Origin: Urechis unicinctus
Lineage: Eukaryota > Annelida > Polychaeta > Xenopneusta > Urechidae
Direction: 5' to 3'
Length of the DNA stretch: 64,000 nucleotides
NCBI GenBank assembly: GCA_034190875.2
Contig: CM067356.1
Coordinates: forward strand, 22,131,258 to 22,195,257
Shown: positions 10,901-22,900 of the stretch, in pieces
How the letters are laid out: the number at the start of each line of letters is the position of its first letter
Position numbering within the stretch: position 1 is the first letter of the stretch
Program-made: the position numbers and the translations under genes
The notes under the pieces: generated by a model
What the model was told of the DNA's origin: nothing
The model's input: the letters and a program-made list of their open reading frames with translations, nothing else
Database searches by the model: none

Positions 10901-13900
10901 TTTTTGAATTTCTCCATAAAATAAGCAGCTTTGCTGCTTTTGATGTAATATGCAATCAAACATTATAACAAGCATAGTGGCTAGTGGTTTTACATTATAG
11001 TCAAGGTACACAAAGTCCTATATTTTGGCCTAGTAGTTGAATCACAGAGGTATGCAAACATGTGTTGGTAAGTGAATTCATGATATTTAACCAGCTGTAT
11101 TGTCAAAATATGTCACCTCTATGCATGAGATACAATCTTTATTTAAGGTCATTACTCCGGAGGTCTGATCAAAGTCACTGATAGCAGCTCTGATAAAATG
11201 ATGAATCAACATTATAGTCTACATATCATTTTAGTAGTGAGCTTGCTTCATGACAAAATGTGCATTTACACTGGTCTAGTTAATTGAAATTACTTAAATG
11301 TACAAGCCTTGCACATTTTTTATATAAGGGTGTGACCTTGGGAAAGAAGTCACTCACTGATAAACCCTCTTATCTCAGGCCTTTACTTTAGGCTTGAATG
11401 AAATTACGATAGGTCTTAAGCTGAATAAAAACAACAATTTTGACTCCCTATTGGGTTTACATTGAATGAGATATTTCATCAGTTATACCTAAGAGCTTAT
11501 AGCTACGCTAAGTGGGGTCATCCACTCCACCGCCCGAGAAAATTAGTGTATCCACCTCCTGTGATGCTTAGTCATAACGTCTCCTAAAACTACATGGAAC
11601 TCTGATTGATTCTGGGGCGTCGTCATCCACTCAATATTTTTAACAAACGTCAAGCCTCAAACTTTCATTGATTTCATGGAAGTGTCACCTGATGACAGGC
11701 GTGTTTCAGTCCTTTCCATGGTCACCACCCGTTTGTCAACAACTCTCAAGGTAAAGGTCATGTAGGGCAGATTTTTTTTATTGTAAGTGACCACCAGAAT
11801 GAGATTGGTCGATTTGTATATTCAGGCAAAAATTATTCCCAATTGGGTTAAAGGTGCATTTTTTGAAAAAAATCGAATCGAAAAAAAATGTTGCTAACTC
11901 CAAGAGTACCCTAAATAGTGCTGATATCCGGATTCCAAAGTTGGAATGGCCGTATATATTTCTTGTTGTTCGTAAATAAACCTTCAATTCCTTATTTTTC
12001 ACTTCCAGCCAAGAATAGACCATATTTGGAAGCTCATGTATTATTAATTCCGGATGCGCAGAAACGTCATCACTCTGTGCCGATTGCCGCCTGCGGGTGT
12101 TTAGTTTGCGCTATTTTCATTGCGATAAAGGACGATCAAACCAAGAAACGAATAAAAGGTGGAGGGAGAAAGAAGCTGTTTATAGATTCAACAACTAAGA
12201 GAAGGAAGCGGGAGCTAGACCAGCTGCGGTCTAACACGAGGGTGTCTTAAGATAGGCATTCAGGGAAGTGAGGAGTGTGACCAACGAAGAAGCTGCAAAG
12301 TTTTGCTGGACATGTAAGTAATCTCGTAGCCCTACAAGACGTCTGCGTATAAATTCATGTTACCGTTATGACCGGAGCTAGTAATCTCGTTGTATTATGA
12401 ATACCCTGCTATCGAATCGGTCTGTATTGAATCGACTTATGTAAATGTCACCGATTAAATAAAATCTAAGGGCCTATTGTGAGTCCATTGCACCATTTAG
12501 ATTTGTAAATTGTTGTTGCAAACATACCTTACTTAATTTGTAAATTTCAGGTAGAGAAATTATTGCATCCTCTTGACCCTAATTCAATGGCTGGTGATCA
12601 AGTTTTCGTCTAACCTTGCCTGCAGTCAAGTTGTGACAATGGACCACAACAGGCATATGCACTCAAGTAGGGTTGGTCAGCCAATGTAAGTCTCTCATGA
12701 CCACTCAACTACACACTGACTAAATGTCCTATCAGAAAACAAAATACTGATGCTGCACATGTAATGTGTTCTAGCTATTTGGCCATATAATGCCATTTGT
12801 TGTGTTACAGGTACAGCAATCACTTCAACAAGCAGTCAAAGACGTGGTCATCGGTTTAGAGGCCAAGACTTGCGCCCATATACCAGATATGATGACAGAA
12901 ATCTTTAGGCCCAAGCAATGCGACAGCAATCACAACAACACCCACAATGCTCTGTTGATGACCCCGCAAAATCAGTTTGAACATTGCTCCTGTGCCAGGC
13001 CATCTACCCAAGAAACAGTTGCAGGAGTCTCATTTTGATTAAAAATATGATTTGGAAATTTGTTTTTGTACAAATATTTTATTAGTCACATTCTTTTGTC
13101 TGTAAATCCAAACTGTAATAGAAGAACTCATGTAATTGGCAAATAAATAATACATGAACTCATTGTAATGTCACTTCTTTTTTTATCAGGGCTAGAATTA
13201 TGAACATAAAAAGTCAAATCTGAAGATAAGTGTCATGACTAATTGACAAAATAATGTGTGCATAATTCTTTTCTTCTGTGTTTGAGAGACGAAAAAATTT
13301 ACTAATATATGAATGCTCATTCCATAAAACATATAGACAATAAGTTATCAGATTGTTGAAGCAAAAATGTTCAGAACAAATAATACCACATGTTTTGTAA
13401 GACTAAGCAATTTATAATCTACACAAAAATACCAATCAGAACAATGTGATATTTCCGGATTAAAATTAAAAATTAAAACATTTAGGGTTAGTATATTACC
13501 AAAACCTATTTTGTATTAAGCCTGTATACTGTCAATACTTGTTACGGAAGAGGTCTCTGATCTTCCTTACACAACCGGAGTTACCCTCCTGTGTTGCACT
13601 CCTCCAAAAATACATGAATCCACTGAACCCATTGCTGATAGGCGCCGTGTCTAAGCATCTTTTTTTTTTGTCCTCGACAACCGCATCCCATAGCAAGTCC
13701 ACCCGGTACCTGTTAATAACCTCAATGACCATCAGGTCAAGCACAACTCCTTCCATCTGAGGTAGTGCATATGTGCAAAAGTCTGGGCTGTTAGTGCACC
13801 ATTGCCGCTCCACAGGGGGAGGCATTTCCCTACATTGAAGGCAGATGCAACAGTCTGGGGAAGTGGTAGTTGATGGATGGTGGAATCCTTCTTTTCGCGG

Positions 13901-16900
13901 TGTGGGTTGTCGGGTGATTGTAAGCGCAAACTGTGGCTGTCTTTCTAACCAGCAACTGACCCACCCCATCTAAATCCAGCCACCGCACTAAATTCCGAAA
14001 ATATGAGTAATCAAGTCTTCTTTTTGATGGATTGAATATCTCCAATACAAATCTCTCTCTGTGACCAAAATTGCAAGAAGGTTTTTGGAGCAGCTGAAGA
14101 GTGCTAAATGCTGAGTTGTACAATTTTCTCCTTCTGTGACAGCTCTAAAGATTTAGCAGTCACTCTACTCTGCTGTAGGGTCTGGTTAGTTATTGGTGTG
14201 TTGCAAAGGTAGCCACTGCAAACAAGATTGACTCGCTTTCGGCCTGTCGAGGTCTACAAACAAATGAGAACCAATGGAAATTTATGGTTCGATAGTTCAA
14301 CATTGGACCTATTTACTGACAAAGTGATTCAATTAGGTAAGGCAAGCCCAAAAGTACCTTGTTTGAAGAAGGTGGGGCTCCTCTGCCACCTCTTCAGGCT
14401 TGTCTGCAACCTCCACCAACTTGGACACCTGTGTCATGGTGAACAATTTCAAACCATTAAACACATCCTTCCCAGTCATAATGGGTGTATTGAGTTCAAT
14501 AAAATACCCTTGATAAGAATCAAATAATAAAGGAATCAACCTCAATTCCACACATGTTGTCAGAATCTGTACCATGACCCCTTCCACTGCCTCTTCTTGT
14601 ATGTGATCCCCTCCTTGGCATTTTGATTTCCTTTAAATTTGAAAGTGGGTTGGTTCAATTTAATCAATGAATGAACATGACAAGAATAATTCAATCAATA
14701 ATGTTACAGTGTTTGAGCCAAAAGCCTGCAAAAGTCAGCCAAACCCATACGATGATACATACCACCCCAAACTCCTAGCATTGACGTTTCAGTACACAGG
14801 GATTTGCATTGGCTGGCCGTTATCTTCTCTGTAGGGTTTATGTATGCATAGAAGATAGCGACCCGCCAGCCAATTCAAATCCCTGTTTCAGTTCACTATA
14901 ACCAGATAAAGTAGACGTCATGAGGGAGACCCCAGTCCCTTGATTTATGATACAATTTATGAGTTCATTCAGGAATACTCCAATAGTTTGCTATGAAAAA
15001 GCACCGATAATTGCATAAGAAATAATCAAACTTCGAACAAGAGTCACGGCTTTACACTCCAAAACGTGAAAGACTAGTCAAGAATATCGTTTTTTTTATT
15101 ACGCTTGAACATGCGCAGCCTCAGTATAAATATACTAAGTCTAAGGGCTACCTCAGGGTTCGTTCGCAGGCTATCTGTTGTTAAATTTACGGTAATCTAT
15201 TGTACTGATAGTGTTCACTTTATTGAGGCGGGTCTTTTTTTTATATACAACATTCGAAAACTCCAATCAAAGAAGAAGAAAGAAGAGAAATGTAGGAATC
15301 AAAACACTCACCATTTCGGTTGCATGCGTTTCCACCTTCTATCGAATCTGCGTTGCGCGTGACGTCACGACTATGTGTTGTCAACAAATGACCCTTCAAT
15401 ACGCATGCGTCATTTTCCCATCGACATGTGCTCATGTTTGTAAACATGGGTGTGGCCGACAGATTTCGATACGGTGTAATCGACGATATAGCGTTGAACT
15501 AGTCCGCAAAATGGTTTATATGGGTTCCAAAAGAGTTGTTCTATTAAATGGAGCAAAAAAACCGCATGTCATTTTTTTCAAAAAATGCATCTTTAACATG
15601 GAACAAGAGATTTTCAATAATAACTGAAGTCAAAGGTCATGTAGGGCTGAATTTCCGTTTGTAAGTGGCCATTACTATGAGAGGGGACTATGTCTGCTAG
15701 CGAACTTAATAAGAAAATGTGCCACCAATTCCCATTGGGTTAGGATGGAACGAGATATTTCATAAGAGTTTTTCAATAATAAATTGTGTCAACAGTTATG
15801 GAGGGCTGAATTTTAGTGGGCAAGTTTGAATCATCATGGGAGGGGTCCATATGTAATTTGGGGCCGATAGCTTGCTTAATAAGAAAATGTGACACCAAAA
15901 GCACATAGCCTGGCTTTGTTTTTGAGTATGATAGCTGTTAAATAGGATGGCTCTGTTACTAAGTATGATAGCAAAAGAGGGACGGGCTTACCCTGGAGTC
16001 GAGGTATATAAGCTCTGCTAAACGGGAGAGCTAAAACGCAGGCATATAATCAAGCTATAGGTCAGGCCAAAATGAACACAAGATGGATGCCTACTTCCAA
16101 CATTTATTACGTTCCTTGTTAGATGGTTTTCCTATTTGTGAAGTGGTCTTCATACTTGAGGTTTAAAGCAGATGCAGGAAGCATATCTGAGTGGCAGATC
16201 TTATTAAGTGTCTGAGGAGGTCGGTCAGCACAAAACAACTTCCGTTGGGGTAGATGGTGAAGGGGGGGGGGGGAGGGGAGAGGGAGGAAATGGGGTGAAA
16301 GTTTATCCATGAAGCTGTGTTGCACAACATGTACTTTTGGCGCCAAGGAGAGGTGCAGGTGAGAAGTGAAGAATCTTGGAATGCCAACCTCAGTTTGTAC
16401 CCATATGTAGCAGGAAGTTGAAACTTGCCAAAAAGAGAATGGGAGCCTGCTGCCGAGTAGTAATTAGTAACGGTTTGACAAGTGCTTGGACGTGGAAACC
16501 CCAGTTTGGAGATCAGACAATGGCAGTAAATGTATACTTTCCCAAATCAAGCGGACAACTCATACTTTTTGATTAATCGTGGATGATACAGCAAATGATT
16601 ACATCTGATAATCAGTTATGAATGATTGTAAACAATTCCCACTACGAGGTATCAATGTCAGTGTTCAGAGGGAACACTCACTGCTTAGTAACCACACCCT
16701 GCTACAAAGGAACACTCACTGTTTAGTACCACACCCTGCTACAATGGAACACTCACTGCTTAGTAACCACACTTATAATGTAGCAACCAGGGCTTAATAG
16801 GCACATCAACTTTCAATACAGCACTACTTCTTCATATCATCATCAACTTCAACCCCACAAAAACGCTGCGTATAACCACTATTACAAAACTCAATTTGAT

Positions 16901-19900
16901 GGACCTCCAAATCATGTTGTTCTTCTTCATAAGCACAGTTTAAACCAAGATAAGAAAGCACAATCACTGACCTAGCCAGTTGATAGCATCATTCACTTCA
17001 AACGGGTATTTCATGTCCCCATCCACAAGGCCTGGAGTGTCCACAAACGTGACAAGTGAGAACTTCTTCTGCTTGGAGGTGCTGATTTCTGTTGTCAGGT
17101 AATCCACAACTCCTGGAAATGTACCAGACATCCTCAATGATACAACTTCATACAAGAACATTTTATTGTGAAACATCCTTGCAATAAAAGTTTCATGAAG
17201 AGGATTAAAAGCTTAATAAATCCGTATTAATGACAATGAATAATTGTACACTATCAACCTTAATAACTCTTCACTTACATTATGACCTATATTTAAATAC
17301 TAGCCTCGTATACAACAACAAAAAATACTTAACAGCTTGTCATTGCTAACATCAAATGATATACAAGCAAGCAGAGTAAATTACATCAGATACACATATC
17401 ATTGTGGCACCCCTGTAGAGATGAAATGGTAGTGAGGACGTGATGGAGGTCCATGGCTGTATTGAGGACGTGATGGAGGTCCATGGCTGTATTGAGGATG
17501 TGATGGAGGTCCATGGCTGGTGTGAGCTATGAGGGTGAACAAAGCGGCTGTAGGATCGGTGACTGATGCTTAGCAGCAGCTGTTGAACAGCCCTTCACTT
17601 GGCAGCTCCCCGCTTGCTTCCAAGTCAGGGACAGCTGCCAGGGGAAAGCGCGATACACCAGCCACTTTCTCCACAAGCCAACCCCATTTATGGTACTCGG
17701 AGCTGTATAATAAGAGGACAGCGTTTCCATCCATATCAGTCTCCTTGTGCAGCAGGACATAATGGTTACGACAGATTACTTTACAACAGACGGATCAGTG
17801 CAGCCCGGATTACTACTACAGCTTGCACAGTAGATATCCAACCAAACTGATAACAAAACAAACCAGCCTTCACCCAACAGGATGCTATTATAGCCAGATA
17901 AGACTAATATTTAACCTCTCTATAACATCAAAAAGATGCAATGAAAGATCAAAGCAGTTGAATGCGATCCAATACAACAAGGATCCCAAGAATGTGTGAC
18001 ATACATAGATTCCCAGGTGCATGCAGATGTTCACAGACGCAGATCCTACGAGTCAACCTATTGTTGCAGACACTGCAGCTGTTATCCTGGTTTTGGCATA
18101 CCGACAATATCAGCACGACTTGTCATGGAGCACTGTAGATTGGCTCAAAGAAGGAATAAAAGTAGGCGTGGCATGGCCATCCAATCCTGTTTATAATCCA
18201 GTAGAGGAAGTTTGGTGCTTGGTTATCCAACTCTGCAAGGAGATTGGAGATGAGGAGGAGAGTTGATGAGTAGCCTTACCCAGACAGCTCTTTACCAGGC
18301 AGCATGAGTTGAATACACCAAGCATGCCGGATAAAAAGCCGCATCAGCAAGACCTGTTCCAGCCTCGAGGGCTCGTCTACATTGCATGACAGAGTCACCA
18401 TGATGGCTCTTGCCACAACAACCACGGTACTACAAACAGGGACAGTGCTCACTCATCTACAAGACCATGAACCTGAATCCGAGGAATACACCTACTGGTA
18501 TCAACAGCACCATCACCAACAAGTTTACCCTGACAACTCACAGTGAACATTTTCTACAACTCCAGTCATTTCAGGAGATGATGATCAACAAAGCCATTTA
18601 CCTCCAATCTGCCGCAGGGGCTCAAAGTGGGGGTACAAGTGCAGCGTAGCATTTCCCTACAACACAACACACAACTCTCATTCAACGTACAACACATCCA
18701 CTTCACCAAGTCACCACACTAACATGTAAAACAAAACTATAATAATTTGATTTAATAATGAAAGCATGATATCCGGAGATTAGTTGAGAATAGCTTGATT
18801 AAAATATCAACTTAATTCTATGGGTTCAAGTTTGTGACATTTGTGACCATCTACAAACACATTTGATGCAACCAGATGTAACCAGATGCATCCTGATTAG
18901 TCAGCATTTTCATGCAACTGGTTATTCAACACTGTCAACAGCTAGTAGGTACAAACTTCCCACTATCTTATATCAAGTAGGCTCTATATGTTGACCTGGG
19001 CAGGCATTAACAAGGTCAGACTGTCTCATGAACTCTGACCCATCCTGCATACCATACCAGGCCAGATGACCCAGCATAAGTGTGTTGTGACATCATCACC
19101 ATATCTGTCACATGGTAGACCCTCTTTGTGATGACATTTCCACCAGTATTCAATGAGGGCAGATATTTAAAGGTTATCCAAAGAAATTTCCTTCACAGCC
19201 TGGGGTTTGTGTAGAATTTTTAAAGCACTGGCTTTGTGTTGTTATATATGTGGCCCAGTCTTATAATGCTTGGATATAAACTTACAGTGAGAGATTCCCG
19301 CTTGCGACCACTTGTGACAAAGGTGAAGCCCTGCGTCTCAATAGCCACACCTGTGCGCTGGACATGTTCCTCAACATACCTGTAATCAGATGAACCGTCT
19401 GTATTACCTAAACCAAGGCCTCCCTTAATTATTTTCCCTCTGGAATCGGATATATTTATGAAATATCACATATTCATGTATATGATCCTTTGCCACTGTT
19501 GAATTAGTAATATAAATGATTGAAGTCATTGAAATAAAAGATAGCACAATTCATAAATAATTCCATACAATCTAGTTAGCATTACCAGTTAATGAATGAG
19601 CTCTTTCCAGCTGAGTGATTCCCTATGAGAAGCACAGTGATTTTCTTGCGGGGTGCAAGCAGATTGAGATCGACACTCTCTGCAATCTTCACCAACCCTG
19701 CAACAAGTGCAAATGAAAAAGTCAATTGTTATCCAACCAATTATTAACAATACACCAACCACTGAATGTCAGTTACAACACATGCAGGAAGTCACACCTG
19801 CATCTGCTGGCGTGGGTGAATCATGACGGGACAAATAACTGGCATTCTTGGTCAAAGCAGGTACCCAATTAACATTCCTGAACAACCCATTGAACTACAG

Positions 19901-22900
19901 AAGAGACCATGACAACTGACTGACAGCTTTGGTATGTTTGCCTGGACAGACTCCTTATGGAGAAGTGATATTTGTAGACTAGCCGTTATGTGCAGACTGC
20001 ACCTGATGACCCAGTGAATATCAGACAGGGGACACACACATAGTCCCAGCTACAAATAACACTCTCTAGTTGGGTACAATCAAAGTGAAACTATACAATA
20101 TACTTCACGTTGGTACATGACCAACAAACCCACCAAACAGACCACATGTTGACATCCACTCTTGTATCTGTATTCGCAGTTCTAATAAAAAGGGCATGAC
20201 TTATAGGTTGATCAGACCACGAGCCTATCAAGTTCAACAGACAATGACTACAATGCAACAGGATGACAATATACTTCAGGCTCAAGTCGACACAAAAAAT
20301 ACTCACATTTCCATATATTTGTTGAAGGCAATCCCTAAATCAATGCAGATAAATATCAAGATATTGACAAAGAACCACATCGATTAGGAACAAGCAGATG
20401 TAATTTCTACCAGTCCACAGATGGACTGAAGGATGAATGATTTCCAAGTTCTTCAGAATGTTGTGGTGTGGTGATCGGTAAAATACAAGCCAGAGTTTTA
20501 CTCTCCCATTGCTTGGATCGCAAAATGATTTCCAGATATGATACTTGCATGATTCCAGTGTAGTATTGGATGAGCGGCTTCGTTTTTGACTATCACCAAG
20601 CTAGTAATACCAATATGTCAGAGCTGGAGACTCTTCCAAACGCCGGTTGCGAGGTGGCGTGAACAACGCCTAGCTCGACCACGCGAGTCCGGAAAAGTAC
20701 AGTTCGTGGCAACCACACACAGTGATGTCAGTCTCAAGATCTATCGATTCAGACCGAAGTACTGCCGAAAATTCCCACTAAGTCTCAAGCCGCGTTACCA
20801 GCACGGCAAGCAAGCACCGACTGAGTGTTGAAGCTGGGTCCGACGATCTCTTATACTGGCCAGTGATTATGTGTACTGGCTGGCTGTGGCCAGAGCGATC
20901 GTGATCCACGTGTTGTAAGGGCTGGATACTGCGGGAGGGGGAGCGACGACCAGACAGGCCCACCCCCCATTTCATGCTCAAGCCAACCCCGCGCTGGCTA
21001 ACATTTGGCGAGTTGTCATGGGCGATGGCAGCCAGACCTGTCTATACAAGCTGAAGCCCTTGGCAGCCAGCACCACTCCGCCCGCAGTGAGCATTAACGT
21101 GTCTGCTCACCCTCATTGACCCCGCCCACATACCCATATATGGAAATTACCATGTCATGTGCTCGAGCCATGTCGCCTTGGTCCACTCTGTATAGAACTT
21201 CCGAGTGCAAGATATGAACCACCCTCTATAATACGTAATACCCCACCTCTCACCAAGCGCTAACAGCCGCACTCCACCCAGTAGAATCCATATTGCCAAA
21301 GAACCATGGCTAAAGCTTTGATCTCTGGCTGCACCAGCCATGTTACTTTCAATTTACATGACATTTACAGACGAAAAGGTGATCAGATGGTCACAAGATC
21401 TAGGGGGAGAAGGCATGACTGGACAGGCGATCTTGCAAATATATGAGCATGGTTCATTCATGAGCACACACTCACACATCCCAAAACTCTGACATGGTCG
21501 GTGTCATGGAGCACATTACAAGTCAGTGACAAATAAAATAGATGCTGCAGTGAAATGAGGGTTATATGAATAATTCTTAATCAAGGTGTGCTACACAATA
21601 CCGGTTCTAGCTACTCAAATGAGAGCCAGTCCATACCAATGCCAGAATATCACTACATTAATTTGAAATACTAATCCTATATCAAGCCGATGATATCATA
21701 ACATATTGAAAGAATAATCCAGTGATTAATTGGGCATGATCTTCTTATTTGGTAAAAGGAAAGCATATACATTTTAAAGTAAATATATATTTCACATACA
21801 GACCATAAGCAGACTACCATGGCAAGCTGACCCCTGAATGGTATTGGAGGCAGCAATGACATTTTGCCTGACATGCAGACCGTTATCCAATATCATATAC
21901 TAGGAATTGAACTTAATCGTAAATCATAACAAAACTTGTGTAAAGTATATTCAGAAGAATATATATCTGGTTAGGAGGCACAGTACAACAGACTCATGCC
22001 AGTATGTACCCCACTGTGTATATGTTGATTTACACCTTGTAAACTAATAGTTATGATTTACACCCTATAAAATGATAGTAAAGATCAACAAGTTAATATG
22101 AAAACTGCATCAGCAATAACAATAATTTTGTCATGTGATCCACAAACATCATCAGATCAGGAAGAATTACCCAAAAATAAATTTCCCTTCCATCAGAAAA
22201 ATAAACTATAAAAAAAACTTTCCATGATGACTCACATCCCATGGCACCCAGAAAATTCCAGACATTCCCATATTAGACTACATACAATATCCATATGGGG
22301 CAGAACTGAGCATTCAAACTGGGTTTTGTGGTAACCAGTTTTACTATGATGAAAGAAATAATTAGTCACACTGATGTAATCAATACCAACCTGTTCTTAC
22401 CATGTAACTTTCGGTCACATGTAAGTCCAGTCTTTAAAATTCCAAGTTCTATATCGAACCGTCAATGCACACAAAGCTCGACTCATTGATTTCTAGCTTT
22501 ACCGCACACGTAGCTTATTCTTCTGCATGGTTTATAGCTCAACCCACATGTTATTTGACAGCTTTGTCCTGTTCGATCCGTCCATCGCCGGCAGAGGACG
22601 ACAAAAGCGCCGGCATATTTTCGAACTTTTCGCATTAAAATCAACGAAATTGAGCCGGTTCTTGGGTAGATATGAACTGATTATTCAGGTCCCAGCAGGC
22701 GACTTTCCATACAAGGATATCTTGTCACGATCTGGGCCAATTGCGCCGCAGACGTCATCGCCCACAATGCCACCTAGCTTGGCCGCCGAGGAATTTCACA
22801 AGACCCTCACATAAAAATAATGCTAACTAACTCAATACAAACTTACAAATATTGCAACTAATCTATCTCAAAGGCGATTGGGATAGTTTAACCTAACTTG

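Noticed and set aside
22527..22814. 95-codon plus-strand frame in GTPase intron 1
   Set aside because: No splice context, motif or partner exon. Length is within chance expectation for this somewhat GC-richer patch.
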